DNA of 64,000 bases from Nymphaea colorata (lineage: Eukaryota; Streptophyta; Magnoliopsida; Nymphaeales; Nymphaeaceae), in the NCBI RefSeq assembly GCF_008831285.2, contig NC_045139.1:3942704-4006703 (forward strand), written 5' to 3'. This document shows positions 13,356 to 27,470 of this stretch, in pieces; positions within the stretch are counted from its first letter, which is position 1; each line of letters begins with the position of its first letter. Both the position numbers and the translations under genes were made by a program. The notes under the pieces are model-generated. The model saw nothing but the letters and a program-made list of their open reading frames with translations. It did not search any database and was not told the origin of the DNA.

Positions 13356-16300
13356 CTAGAAATTACTAATCTTTACATCAAACACTCTCACAGTATGATC
13401 AGCACCACAGGAACCAAGTTGCAAGGTCATCTCGCCACCTGTATCTTCCTCATGGTTTTTCCTCCAAGCCAAGCGATGCACTGTGGAAGCATGGCATAGA
13501 AATGGATGCAACCGAAACGCAGGCCTGGCACTGAACTTTGATGGAACTAAAGAATCACTGGCAGTTTTTTCAGTGCTAGTGCTCCATAGCTCAATTAGGC
13601 CATCTTCCATACCAATTGCAAGAAGCCCATTGCAAAGCCCAACCCCACCAGACCAAGACAAAGCCGTCACACTGCTAGCAAACTGTGGCAACACCATCAG
13701 CTGCTTGACACAAGCTTCCTCATCAGGGCTGACAATGACTGTCCATATCTTCACAGTTTTGTCCCTAGAACCAGTTGCAAACTGGTGGCCGTGTGGGTTC
13801 CAAGAGCATGCCCATATAATTCTCTTATGTGCTTCAATCTTTGCAACAAGTTTATGACTGACCTCTTGCAGCCCTGCAAATAAAATATCACATTAAAATA
13901 CAGTGCTATGTCCTGAAAGAATAGATGAAAAGGAGAAAAAATGTGCACCATCTCGTGTTATTGAGAAAAGAGAAAAATGGCGATCTCTTGAGACTGCTAA
14001 CAGGAAAGAGTCATCTGGAGAGAATTCCATCTGAGTCACAGTCAAGCTGTGGGATTGTAAACGATCCAGACCCTTCCATGACCCTACTTGCCATAGCCAT
14101 ATTTCTGCAACTTTCGCAGATTGCGCCTGCCAAAAAATCGCTTGAGAAAGAGATACTAGGAATTCCTGAATAAGAAGAAATTTTCTTTCTACATAATAGA
14201 ATGCAAGACATGAAAATATCAGGTAAAGTAAGGGCATTCCAGTTTTCAGGTTTATTAAGCTCACTAGCAGTGACACTCCTATAACTTCAGAATTTGAGTT
14301 GTTCATCAAAGTAATGGACCAAAGAAACTTTATGCATAATCTGCAGACAAGTGTCAGAAAACAAAGAACATGGTTTAGACAAGTACTCATGGTTATTATT
14401 CGCTTAGCAAGTGTAGTGATGAAAAGTTATTAAGTAGCAGAAACTGAGCAGCTTTTATATCTAAAGAAATTGTCAAAATACCAGCACAAGCCTCCAGGGC
14501 CATAATCCTCCACAGATGTGGTGGATGTATGGGGTCACCCTGAAATTTCAGATTTAATTCCACAATAAAATTCAAGAGCGACCCCTAACTTTTTTAACAT
14601 TTTTTTCCCTCCTTTTCAGAAAGCTTCATTCAATGACTTAAAAAACGGACACAAATATCACTTACGATTTTATAAAAAAGGCACCGATAAGGGAGTGGCA
14701 GTATATTTTTTTATTTTTTCTACATTCTTAGTTGATTCTACCTTTTCTGTAGAAGAGATACCAGCCCCAGGGTCAACAAACCCACTTAGATCCCAATAAA
14801 ATGTCCAGAGCAACCTTGACAGTATAACTAAAAGGTAGCAATTTCTGTAAGCTTGAGTGCCAAATAGCTCCAAGATCAAGAAACCTTTGCAAATATCAGA
14901 TAACGTAGATGAGATTTCAATATCAAAGCTACAAAAAGCCTAAGCAGCCCTCAATTTACTTTGCATAAGCTTGACTGTGAAATACAAGCCCCAGGTTAGC
15001 AACCCTTTGCAGATCTTAACTATGAACGTCAACAAGATTCCAACAGGTCCTCACTTCTCAGTAGCATTGACATGACAAGTAAAAGAAATTGGTTTTTGTA
15101 AGCTTACTAACTCCAGAACCAACAACCCTTTGGAGTTTGGATATCTCATGTACTTATGTTGATAAGTTTGATAAAAAGTTTAGTTGCATATCTAATGCAT
15201 TTATGTCATACTCAGGTGAATCAATCCAAAAGATATTTGAAAACGGAATGTTGAGTTGAAAAGCATACCTTTTGCACACCTAAGCTGGATCCTGACCATT
15301 AAAATATCCAAACCATTCCAGGAAAGACAAATATACTGCTTATCAATCTATCGGATAGCAAAACAATGGATTTACCACAGCAGGACATTCAGTGTAAGAT
15401 GCGAGGACATAATAATCAAGCTGCCACATAAAATGACCACTGTAATGTGCAGCCCAACAATAACTCTGCTACAAATATGGAAACATAATACCAAAAAAAT
15501 ATTTTACAATAACAGCTGATCAGATCTGATATTTTGAAGCACTACCAGCCCAGAAATAATCAATTCCTCAACACGAGAAATAATACCCAAAGAATGAAAA
15601 GATACTAAAAATCCATAGAACAATAGCATTCATTAGAAAGAGCAAGTTTTAACCATCAGAGGCATCTTCCAAGTCATTTCAAATACAAAATCATACAAAT
15701 ATATTAAGTAAACAAGTGACATATCTTTTGATGAAAGAATCTTATGTAAACAAGTGATACATTTTTGACGAAAAAAGGTAATGAATTCAGCTCATATTAC
15801 CTTGCACGAGGAAGCAACAAGCTTCCCTTCGTGATCACAGCATAAGGAGAAAAGCTCATTTCCATGACCATAAAGCTTGTGTGTTTCTGGCCATAGAGTG
15901 TGCCATGCCAGTTGCTCCTCAATCGGGGGTTCCATTAGTTCAATTGGAACTGCATCTGGAATAGTTTCCAATGGTTCTGAACCAACTTGTGTGGCCATAG
16001 CTGCTGTATTGTGCTCTGCTGAAAGAGAAAAAAAAATAGCAAAGTACCTTAACAACTGTTAAGAACATGAGTAACAGAGAAAAGGAAAATCAAACATTGG
16101 TATAGAACTTTAAGATGAAAAGCAGATTCCATTGAACTTCAACTGAAGGCACCTAAAATGCACAACCATTACCAAGAAGCTTGCCACCTGTGAGCAGGCA
16201 CTTCTCAAAGCATGCATGCCTCGTATGTAAGCCCATGTGCCTCTGGACTTTGGACTGTCTTGTTGCAAATCTGAAGTAGCACTTGGTTAAGTCATGCTCT

Positions 16301-19300
16301 TCATGCATAAGTGCAACAAGGGAATGTCCACTGTTCCCCAGATGGCACAATTGCTCGAAGTATTTATGTGCTCCACCCACTATTTCTTGTAGAAGAATAA
16401 AATCAAATGACAAGTAGAAACAAACTAGAGAGAGGATTTCTTACAATGAACATAGATAGGTTTCTGAGATAGCCCAAGAGCAGACATATTTGCACCTAAA
16501 ATTTGAACATCTTCTCCAGTATCTTCCAGATAGCTTGTCATTTGTGCCGAAGCATGTCTTAGTGTCTTTAAAAATGAGAGTGGAGCACTAAATACTCTAG
16601 CAACCTTTTCATCTGCTCCACTAACAAATCGTTGATTGCCTTTCCCCTGAATAACTGTTACACAATTAATGTCATGACCATGAACCTGTGGCCGAGCTAT
16701 TTCATGCCAAGAAGGTTTCTCGCCAGAGGATCTTTTACTTTCCCATGAAGCAAAAATGCGAGTAGTCTGTCAATTAGTGAATGTTCAATTATAAGGCTCC
16801 ACATTTAAAGTTGTACAAAAGAAAAACTAAATGATGGTGAGGGCTACAGTAAGTTACAGAGACAAATCATTAGGAGCTACAACTATCCAAGTCTTAATCA
16901 ACAACTTGAGACCTTGTGACAAAATAATCTGAATCCACATGCAAAACTCATTGGTATTAAGAACAGTATGCTAAACAAACTTCCAAAATGAAACTTACCA
17001 TACATATGCAAATCAAAATGTATCACCCAACTACACATACGGCCAGGGTCACTGACAGGCATGCATATGTGTTTTTCAGTTATGTACTAGCAGTAAGAGT
17101 AAACCAGTGAAGAAGAAGGTTATGAACAAAGGTAGGCTAGAGATGAAGGAATTGATTAATGATATGTTGATACACCTAGGTCGATAGTAGCTCAAGAGAA
17201 AAGAAGCAAGCTGAAGGCACAGAGTAACAGGCACCACCTTTCTGTGATTAATATGTAAAGCAGTTGATTGGCATGATCCCAAGAACTTGACTAAGCCACA
17301 TTTTTTTAGATGAAAGCACAAAAAATGTCTCAAGCAGATCGACAAAATTGCAGTCGAAGATAAAAATTCATGGTATGGTTCTAGAACTACCAAGTCATGG
17401 CCAAAATGATGCATGTACCAAAAGAATAGACTTAATTTGCTAGAGATAACTTACTATCTTATATCCTATCTAAGGACAAGAATAGTTCAAAAATTTGATC
17501 CATTGTAACCCTTGAAAGTGAGGACTTGTGTCTCATATTTAGAAATGTAAAAGAAAGGGTGAATAAAACATTCTCTACCCTTCTCCACCTTTTTGAATCA
17601 GATAATAACAGTTTGGATAAATAAGGATAGTGAACATTTTAGGAAAGTAAAGGTAAATGATGTGTAGCTTTGAACTATTTCTTTCCAACAGTGGTGGTGG
17701 TATGAACCACCCAAGGCAGTCGCATCTTTGGATGATATGGACTATGGCTGCAATTTGAGCAGATGTTCTGTGATTTTTTTACCCAAATATAACTGTTACT
17801 TGTAAATAAAAAAATATGCCTGAAGATTGCTCCAGGTTCATCAATTCAAAGCTTCAAATCCATATCACACAGACAAGGTCATGGGCGTCAGAACAGGTGC
17901 ACCATCCAACATGTTGCAAAAACAGTCGGGAACTTGTTAAGTGTGGTTAACACACTGAATACTTATTCTTGTCCAACTTGGGAACTATGTTAACCTTGAC
18001 CAGTCCAAATTGTCCTTTCATTAGGGTTCAGATTTAAAGACCAAAGGAAGCCTGTCGAGACTGCTTCTTCTTCTCTCCCTGTCTGCAGATTGTTTTGACT
18101 GTAGATTTCTCTTTCTCCCCGGCTTGGTTTGCCTTGCTGGGCGAGCTGGCCATGCTGCTACCACCCGGATGCCAGCTTAGAAACAGAAACAGTTGAGCAT
18201 AAGCTAGTGAAACTCAAGTCACTGATGTTGCTGTTGGAGCTCGAGTTCTAGCAGGTGGTGGTGGCAGCAGAAGTCGAGCCACCACTATTATACTCAGTCT
18301 TCAGGATACCTGATTATTTTTGTCTCTCTCTCTCTCTCTCCCCCTCTCTCTCTCTCTCGCTCTCCAGCAATAAAATGTTGCAGGAGTGTCATAACCGCTA
18401 TGCGCTTTAGTAGAATGAAACTATTTGTATAATTGTGCACATTTTGGTATATTAGTTACTTTATTTGTCTATCAGTTTATGCATTATGATTTATGAATCT
18501 ATTTCTTAATATATATTATACACACAGCAACACAGTTGTGCCCCACACCTAAGCCTGGGCGTCGGGCCGGGCCGGCCCGTTTAGCCCATTTAGATTAAAA
18601 AAATAATTTTTTAAATTTTTTTGTTTTAATAATATATATTTATTATTAATAAATATATTTTATATTTAAAAAAATATTTTATAATTAAAAAATTGTTTTT
18701 AAATTTTAAATGGGCCGGGCCCGGGCCGAGACCCGGGCTATCGGGCCGGCCCGATGCCCACCCTTACCCACACCCAACCTGCAACAATGTCACATAGGTT
18801 CAAACTATGTGTATATTTGGATCAGATCAGATTCATATTTCAATCCAGATCTATTCTGTATCTTAATTGATATCTGAATGTTGCTTTTATGTGGAAAATA
18901 AAAATTAACCATGTAGTCGATTGGCTACGGTGGCAGGATGCATGATCTGCATCTGGATTCAATTCTACACAATTCAATCTTATTCAAATTAAATTCAAAT
19001 ACAAATTGAATATTACCATTGATTCCAATCTAATAAAAACTAGTCCTTGCTCGATTTGTGCATTCCCACAGATTAACATATCAAAATGTTCACCCTATGA
19101 ATCGGATGACTCTCTCGTAACACAAAAAGAAAAAATGTCAGCAAACAACATCATGCCCTTTTGTGTTCAAACTTCAAAATACCAGGATAAACCAACTGTA
19201 CCTGATCATGGCTCACTGAAAGAATATATTCACCAGATCTGGACCACGAAAAATCAGTTACAGTACCACTGTGCCCTGATGGAACTACCTTTGGCTGCCA

Positions 19301-22300
19301 CTTTTCTTGTTCTGAGCCTACGTTCTTCCACAAATGAAATGATCCACCATATCCATGAGCTAGAATTGAATCTCCATGAGGACCCCAATGGCCGCCATAA
19401 AAGCCTAATGCAGAATGGCTGAGTTCACCAACACTGACCATATTTGTCCAAATACCGGTATTCTTTTCAGGCTTCCATATCATCATCGTCTTGTCCATAG
19501 ATGCAGATAAAATGCTCTGGGGCTGAATCCAACCCTTTTTGCTGTCATCCATGATAAGAGCAGGTTGCCAATCCACTGAATACACCCAATCATCATGTCC
19601 CACTAGAAGAGATTCAAGAGAAACCTGATAGGTGGAATCTGCAACCGTGAAAACTGGACCCTCAATATATGACATCATGGAAATGCAGTTTTGGATGCTT
19701 GTTGCTTGAGCATTGGATGGAAGTTCACGCAATGCTATCCTCCATACACGTATTGTTTTGTCCTGTGATGAGCTTGCCAGAAATAAAAAATCTGATCCTC
19801 CATCAACAGAAATTGGTAATGAAAAATCCAATCCCCGGATCCAGTCTGTGTGTCCCTTTAACTCGCAAGCAGGTGAAAGCTGATGCAGTGCATGAAAATA
19901 CAGTATTGAGCTTACAGGACAAATCAAATGAAAAGATAAACATACAAGTTTTTTTTTAAAAAAAAAGAAAACTCATAGACCTTTCCACTTCCTTCTCCAG
20001 AATATAAATGAATCTTGTTGTCAAGTCCCCCCATTGCAAGAACCAACTGTCCAGGATTTTCTGGCAACGAAGCCAATGAGAGTGCAACCATGGGTCTCAT
20101 CCCAACAGAGATAGAATCCAGGCATGTCATTTCACAGCCATCTGCAAGAACCACAAAAGCATAAGGAAAAAGAGACCTGGAAACTGGATGACACCTTTTT
20201 TTAAAAAAAAAAACTCTGGTTGATGTAGTTACATTTGTTCTTTATTGAAATGGCTACAGTGGTACAGAACTTCGATCACGGAGGAAAATTTTTAATAGTT
20301 ATTTCCGCCTGGAAAATAATCTCCTGACAAGCTATTTTTTGATCTGCAGTTCATAACTAGTTCCTCAATGAAATTGTTATAATAATCTTCTTCCATGTGA
20401 TTTGCTTATCTGCATGCTCATGCACATGTACATGCTTGCATTTTTTAATTATAGATGATGATAGCAAGATTAATTTCCAATATTTTCTGAAAAGCATTCA
20501 CATGTTAGGATGTCATCTTTAAGTATTCTAGCTTGTTTGACATTCACCATATTTTGTAATGCATGATAATATCTAAATGAACCAGAACTGGATCTATGAT
20601 ATCCTGTTCTCCCCATCATTGAATACATCTCACTGTGTTTTGTTTCTTGAGAAGCCATTATAATCTTGCTGAATATATGTACTCCTTTAACTTCTGAAGT
20701 GTCCCCAGTGGCTTGCAAGTGGACATGGATCTAAATTGAAGGCAATATTATGTTACCCCAACCAACTTAGCTAAAAAGTATTACATCACAAGCAGAAGAA
20801 ATAGACCACGAAAATAGTAAACCACTTTGCTTCAACAAGTGAACAGATAAAAAATACATGAAAATCGCAAGAAGGTTGAAATACAACCACATATTTTTAG
20901 ATAGCACGTACAGAAAGAACCAAGTAGAACTTGTAATAAAACATTCATACATCACAAAAGCAATCACGAGAAACTTATAATCACTTACAGGATATCATTT
21001 GTTTGAAGATAGTCACAAATAACATCTTGGAGTTTTAAACAGCAAGGTTTTTCTCGATAATACGGCGAGCTTGAAAAAAAGGGAAAAATACGGTAAAATT
21101 TTAAAGATTTTAAAAAACTAAAAATGGGGGAAAAATAAAATAAGTGAGAAACTAATAACACAAACATCGAAAGATAAGTAGATTTGCAACAAATAAAAAA
21201 TAGAAAATGAAAAAAAAACTGTTTGACATTAAAAAACTGAAAAAAGTGAAAAACACGAAAAAACGTGTTAAAATGCATTTTTTCGTTTTTAATGTTTTTT
21301 TCAAAAAAATGAATTTTTTTAAGTTTTAAACGGTCATTTAATTTATCATGTTTTTTCTTTGCGTTTTTTTTTTTGGAAAAAAAAGCGTATTTGAACACTA
21401 TTGAGGCCTTTTCCATATCTAACATGTACAGTAAACTATATACTAAGTGATCCAACATACCTCCATAGCTTGACGGAAGATCCATTTTCCAGAGAAAAAC
21501 AATGCCATCAGATCCTGTGGAAGCAAATAGAGAAGCACCTTCTGAAACGAGAAGTCCAGTAATGCACGTCACACCTTTTCCATGTGATTTTGGCACTTGC
21601 ATTACATACATCCACTGTTACAACAGAGTTATTAAGCAAGCAAGCTCCAGAATACCTCAACAATGGCTAGGCAATCAACACCCTATTGAATTTCCACAAC
21701 CTTGAAACAAATATGTAGGATGAATGACCATTTTTTTTTTTTGGTGGTGGTGGTGGGGATGTGTGTGTTGTTGGTTGGGAAGAGAGAGTGTCTAGCCATA
21801 AGCAAGTCAACATACTAACTAGTGCCTCCCATATGCCAGAGAGCAATCATGGCTACAGCTGCCAGAGTTTCTTCTTTTTTATCATGAAGGTATTGTCATT
21901 TCTCAGTTACTTTCATGCCTGTTCTTTTTGGAATGCTCAGAGCTTCTATTAATCGTAAATGGCAAAAGCTTAATACGCAGCAGATGCCAGATGCCACAAA
22001 AACAGAGGGATCAATGTGTTTTAAGGACATGCCTGTTAGCATATTCCAGTGGAAAATTTCGGGCCCCTATAGATGATCCAAGTCAAGCTATATGATGTCT
22101 ACACTCCCCTTTCAATTGACATAGAATCTTTTTGTCATTTTTGTTTAACATGCTTTATCTAGATTTGCCATAACGGAACAATTCTCGCTCTTAGATATTG
22201 CCGTTGGACTGAAAGACAACATAACATAGATAAAACAGGGAAGAGGAGGCACTTGTCAATCCTTGATCATGGACATACAAATATCAGAATAGTGGATTCG

Positions 22301-24078
22301 ATCAAACAGAATGTAGCCTGATCTTTCATAATGCAGTTATATGATATCCTATTACAATAATGAAAGTTGTAACAGCATAAGAACACATAAGGAATAAACC
22401 AATTCACTTGAGAAAAGGTCCAAGCAGTTACCTGCATTTCTTTAAGAAATACTGCCCACATAAGGATAACCCCATCAGCACCTCCAGAAAGCAAAAAATG
22501 CTCTTGTGTTTGAACTGTAAGTGAAAACAGTACAGAAGAATGAAACATATAAAAGCTCCAAAGAATGGAAACGAGATTATGATGAAATCTCGAAAGTGCT
22601 GATTAAGTAATTTTTTCTTTAATGCACATCTAGCTAGAGGCTTTAAAAGTAAAGCTTGGAGAACCAACTTCAAAACTATGGTGAAATAAAAACAAACAAG
22701 ACAAGTCCTTGCAACCAAGAAGGCCATTATTAATTGAAACTTGGAGATAAACTCTAAATACTCAGGAAAAACATACAATCTAGTATGCTCTGCTGTGAAT
22801 CTAAAATTTCATCTTATTTGCACTTATTAGACTGTGTTTATATATCTATGTTAAAAGACAAGTTCAAATAAGAAAAAAAAAATATCTAGGTGCTACCCTG
22901 ATAAGCAGTTCGCGTTCAATAGGTTCACCTGGGATTAAATGAATATTCCTGATGAAGGGGGAAAAAATAGATTTTTCTACCTAGTTTAACAATATAACGA
23001 CCACTGGAAAAGTTAGCAAAAGAAATGGAAATAGAAAAAAAACACAATGAAAGTACACAAAACAAAAAGTCCCACATGGAAAAAACAATTGCAACATTTT
23101 GTGAATTGTGATAATAGGTTTCCTTAGAAGAGTCATAACTATGTTCTCTCTTAATAATTTTACATGTGAATAACATCTTAATGACATTTTTAGAATGTCC
23201 ACGGTAATAGTATACAATATCATGGTACTAAACTTCCACATCATTAGCATCAGACTTAAGGTGATGCATCTAGATTGAACTTTCAAACTGTTCATGTATC
23301 TCCTGAAGTTTCAAAATTGAGATCTCAGAGATGACTATCAGCCAGCATATATCTGATCACTAACAGGTTCAGCATACATGTCTTCCCGCCAAAATAAACA
23401 AGACAAGAAGCAATTCGCAAGTAAATGATTTCCTCCACATAGTAGATAAGTTCATTATGACATCCGCAAAAAGAAGTTCCCATTTCAAAGCAAAATATTT
23501 CACGTATCACTATTTCAAGCATAACCACTACCAAGCGCATAGTTTGCCATAATGAGTCCCATGTTCTTGCGAACTCATTAAAATCCAGAAGGATCCTCAA
23601 CGGCCACTTGAAACAGCAGCAACAGATTATATCATATGAAAACTGAAATGAATTCTTATAGTAACAACTACCACATCAAGGGCCAACCAAAGGACGAAGA
23701 ATGAAAGTAAAACGAAGAAAACAACAAAACTGACCTTTGAATACATCCTTAGAACTAGGGATCCAACAAGTACAGTTCACAAGGGCTTTATGACCAGGAA
23801 GAGTTGTCAAGATCCTCCCTTTCTGTCCAACCAAACCCATAGTCCAATTTAGTTTAAAGACCAATGTCAGAATCATAAAAACAGTACTTTAAAAAAAAAA
23901 AAAAACAGACGCGATTAAAGACCTCGGGGCAAAATATGGCCACGGCATTCTGGGCACCAAAGGCAACCAAATTGCAGGCACCCCACGAGACATTATTCAC
24001 GACTCTGTTGCATCCGGCGCCGATGAATGTTCCATCTACTCCGCTTACACGCATATCACAATTATCGGAAGTACCCAT
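13356..24078 (-). CDS. ELP2: Elongator complex protein 2 (WD40 scaffold)
   Basis: ELP2 is the WD40 subunit that holds Elp1 and the catalytic acetyltransferase Elp3 in Elongator, which is needed for wobble-uridine tRNA modification and linked to transcript elongation. Exons 5' to 3' (minus): 24078-23923, 23822-23735, 22514-22432, 21614-21461, 20141-19981, 19879-19202, 16766-16445, 16018-15801, 14126-13949, 13873-13356. They sum to 2556 nt, 851 residues, all phases agreeing; plant ELP2 is about 840. The ATG at 24078 precedes the conserved [19 protein letters not shown] signatures include [57 protein letters not shown] and [10 protein letters not shown]. The protein ends just after a final WD strand ([11 protein letters not shown]). 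The exon at 16445-16766 has no internal ATG near its start, so only splicing and similarity reveal it. Several introns exceed 1 kb; that at 16767-19201 carries a MITE. Confidence 0.96.
18323..18362. repeat. CT-rich microsatellite in an ELP2 intron
   Basis: Interrupted CT tract inside the 16767-19201 intron. It sits in a locally GC-richer stretch (about 17960-18400) that is unlike the rest of the intron and may be an old insert, but no ends could be placed. Confidence 0.85.
18550..18766. mobile_element. hAT-type MITE with perfect 8-bp target-site duplication
   Basis: A 217-bp element inside the ELP2 intron between exons 6 and 7. It is flanked on both sides by CCCACACC (18542-18549 and 18767-18774), an exact 8-bp duplication as hAT transposases make. 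The left end is TAAGCCTGGGCGTCGGGCC and the right end, reverse-complemented, is TAAGGGTGGGCATCGGGCC, 16 of 19 identical. GC-rich arms full of GGGCCGG enclose an AT-rich centre, so the transcript could fold. No coding capacity. The intact duplication implies a fairly recent insertion. Confidence 0.85.
21183..21417. repeat. A/T-rich dispersed repeat in an ELP2 intron
   Basis: This segment of the 20142-21460 intron, A-rich then T-rich, aligns with the reverse complement of 30796-30992, in an intron of the neighbouring hydrolase gene. Shared phrases include GCAACAAA followed by an A-run and TAGAAAA, then CTGTTTGACATTAAAAAA against CAGTTTGGCATTAAAAAA, then AAGTTTTAAA and GCGTTTTTTTTT. Likely a non-autonomous element; ends and superfamily were not resolved. 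Confidence 0.6.
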
Positions 24079-27000
24079 CTACTCAAATCCATCAGAAAAC
24101 AAAATGACTGATAAACTCCATGGAACAAAACAGATAATCAATTTCAATGAAAATCGACTTGAAAACGACATTTTCTATGAAAATTTCCTCCAATTTTCGC
24201 CATTTTTTATTGTTGGCACTCACTTACTGGTGGGAGATGAAGAGGCGAACCAGATCTTCCGACGGGAAAAAACTCAACGAAGAATCCTATACTCGAAAAA
24301 ACCCCTCGTAAACCCTAAGCAACGTCTCTCTGTCAAAAACCCTCCCTGGGGAACTCTCGCAATGGATCGGGTAAAAATGATCTGATCTGGATCGACACTA
24401 TGAGCCCTGGACCTATAGGGATGCAGATGAACCGTGTCCGACCTTGTTATCTGAACCCAAATACGTTGTTGCAATTTGATCAAGCCAACAGGGGATTACT
24501 GGTTGGGATTGTTCCACTGTCAAGCCTTAACTAGCGGCATAATGCGGTGATTTGAAGAACATAGGATAGAAAATCCAAGATATTTTCACATTGGGATCTA
24601 AAGGAGCAGCTATGTTTGATGAGAAAAAAAGGTTTCTTCTCGGTGAAAATCATTTCAGACTTTATTTTAGACCGCCATCACAAGTCATGGATGCAACTTC
24701 CCTTTAGATTCTCAGTCTCAATGCATCTAAGCTTCACCAGGAACAAAGAAATTGAGTTTTTTCTCCTGTGAATTTTCAAACTCGAATGACATGCTGGAGG
24801 TGCATGTAGATGCATGTAGTAACAAGTTAAGGCACGTGTTTGTAGCGTGAGGTGAGCAGGGGAGCCAAGATAGGACCCGCATGGGCCCCGACCCACCTAA
24901 AAAAAATAAAAATTTTACATGTAAATTTTAAAAACTTTCACTTGTTTTATATAAAAATTTTGAAAAAAAATATTTCGGCGAAAATCAAAATTTATAAACT
25001 TTAATTCAACCTGCATCATCGAGCTTAACACAAGAATCGGCTTCATTCTTAGATAACGCCCCAACTATGTTAAAAATAAAGAACATGTGAACACCACTTT
25101 TTTTAAGCTAGTGCAGTACTAGAGTGAGCCTCACACCATTTCTCACCTATTTTCAATTAGGAACTGTTACGAGCTGAGTTCGTGCTGAACGGAACATGTT
25201 GAGCTCGACTCCAGTGACAACTTACTTGGCTCGAACTCGGCTCATTAGCTTGAGCTTACACCAACTCAATCTGAAAAAGATCCTTCAAACAATTTGTGCG
25301 GCTTGCTGTTCTATGATTTGAAAGATCATTTGTTAGCAAATGTGTCTTGAAAGTGTAGAAGATAGTGCATAGCGGCGCACTCGGAGGGGGGATATTATAA
25401 AGCAGCCTGGACCCTGGGAGGACGAAGGGAAGGAGGAGTGGGGGACGGCTTCAGCCTTCACTTGCGAGGTGGGATATATACTATGCAGTCTATACTTTGT
25501 CTATGTAGTAATCAAACTGACAGCTAAACTTTACCACTTTGCTAGTCCGACCAACTATGCCAGTCCCCTTGAGGCAGCTTCATATGAAGTTGAAGCTGAC
25601 TCACTAAAGAGTATATTAGTTATCAACTTGGCTTGACCCAGCCTACTCCATGATTAGGACCTAGCTCGAGCTTTAGACAATCTTAAAAGCAGGGGTGAAG
25701 GGGTCAGCAGACGGCAGGGGCCTCCTCAACAATTTCTATTTAAAAAATTTACACGTAATTGTTGTTAAAATTTTGAAACTATAATTTGGTCATCTCGTAA
25801 AAAATGCATAGTTATGAAGAACTGCAATTAAAGGGTGTGTTGGTTATCCACTAGGCTCCGCCTAACCTTGCTGATAATTACTATACGTTAATGTAGTGTT
25901 ATAATTGTATTATTTTTAAAGAAATCAATATTTTTTAATCAAGCTTGTTGTTTTTGAATTGGGAAATTTGAGACAAAGTCAAAGAATTGATCAAACCCAT
26001 CAACCTAAAACTTTGATCAAGTTCAATGTTTAATTTTAGCTACGAGCTCGGCTTGAACTATGAGTGCTTAATCCTGACATTGAGCTCACTAAATATAAGT
26101 CCCTCGTTGTCACATTTGGAAGAAACATCGTATGTCACATGACTATTTTCTAGTGATAAAGCACTTAAATTTATGTTAAAATGTGTTTGTAAATACTAAT
26201 TTAATGTAAATTGTAATTTAGTTGAGGTTGTTTTTGTAAAAATAAATGATTTTTATGCCATCAAAATTTTGTTGTTATAAAAACCGTTCATTTTTTTACT
26301 GTTAAAAAAAATATTTAATTAAATTAATAATGAATTTTAATAATTTTGGTTTTTGTCAAGTGATGTGGGAACTTTCGATGGCGCAACTGCATACACGACA
26401 CTAATATATATAAGTAAGCAGAACGGTTGAGGCAATATATATGCACATAAATGGATCTGATGAGACTATGTGGCAACTGCAGAGACATGCCACCAGACGA
26501 CTGGTCTGCAATAATGTCTGGTTGACGAGAGGATGCTTAAAGCAACAGGGTAGCCCCAACCACTCTGACTGGGTCGGCCCGCGAGGGTGAAGGTTGTTCT
26601 TCGGCGGAGTTTCCGGAAGTGGTGCAGAGGGCGCAGCCGGAGATTTCGTCAGGTAAGAGAGAAACCCATCTATGTTCACTCAGGATTTCTGTGCGCCTAG
26701 CGAATGAAATGCTTGTTTTTTTTTTTGGTTCAACCGACTTGGTTGAGAGGCAAAAGCGCATGGTGCGGGTTCGTGGCCGCATACCAAGTGTTCCTGTAAT
26801 TTTCGACATAGACTGATCATATTCATGAATCGAAAACGTTTTGCTAACTGAAACTTGGAAGGAATCATGTTGCACCAAATAATAGGGTCGGTATATGATC
26901 CTTACGGTAATTGTTTGGTGAAATGCCTCAGAAAAGGCGATTCTGCTACCTTTTCTGTGTTAATCTAGTGTTGGTTCTATAATTTATATTTGTTGGTGCC

Positions 27001-27470
27001 TAGACCCCGGGCGGCTGCTTGTTTGGCTTCAGCTAATTGTTGGGTGCGTATAGATCTACGTGACAGTTTCAATGGCGCGTCGACCATGTTATGACACCAT
27101 GTCGGATTGACAGGAAAAATGATGATTGCACGGGACAGGGCAACTCTGATAATCGTGAGACGGTCGCAAAATTGAAGATCTTCAAGGTGGCAGGGTCTCA
27201 AGAGGATATCTCCGGGATACTGTATTTCGTTGTTCTGTAAGGTTTCAGTATTTCTCAATCTTTATGAGAATATTTTGCAATTGTGTCTTTCCTTCCGTTG
27301 GTGACCGGTATATCGCGGGGATAAAGGAGGCAGCGGATTTAAGATATTGCAATTTTAATCGTAAGAACTATACTTAGCAAATTGATACAAAAAGGTTGGT
27401 CTTACTATATCGAATTATGGCCTTTCTGTTTCAGTTAAGGAAGGCAGGCGAAAATTCAATTAAGGTCTCC
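24079..27470. other. Head-to-head intergenic region between ELP2 and the UCP031088-type hydrolase
   Basis: About 3.4 kb holding the promoters of two divergent genes. 24079-24480 should contain the ELP2 5' UTR and core promoter. 24855-25010 and 25690-25830 look like truncated relatives of the hAT-type MITE at 49422 (shared TTACATGTAAATTTT and AAAATTTTGAAACTATAAT-like phrases). 25140-26100 has several GAGCTCGGCT/GCTCGAGC phrases typical of degraded plant repeats. 26380-27434 probably contains a 5' UTR exon and intron of the plus-strand gene. No other coding region is supported. Confidence 0.6.
26653..27434 (+). other. Candidate 5' UTR intron of the UCP031088-type hydrolase gene
   Basis: A strong donor, CAG|GTAAGAG at 26653, and an acceptor, TTTCTGTTTCAG|TTAAGG ending at 27434, frame an intron just upstream of the start ATG at 27471. 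Reading the upstream exon in the coding frame meets a TGA with no ATG after it, so it would be untranslated. A TATA-like run at 26403-26412 could be the core promoter. Inferred from splice motifs only; a start at the in-frame ATG at 27396 without this intron is the alternative. Confidence 0.4.

Noticed and set aside
17960-18400. GC-richer stretch in an ELP2 intron with AATAAA and a pyrimidine run, considered as a solo LTR
   Set aside because: No TG...CA ends or target duplication could be placed.
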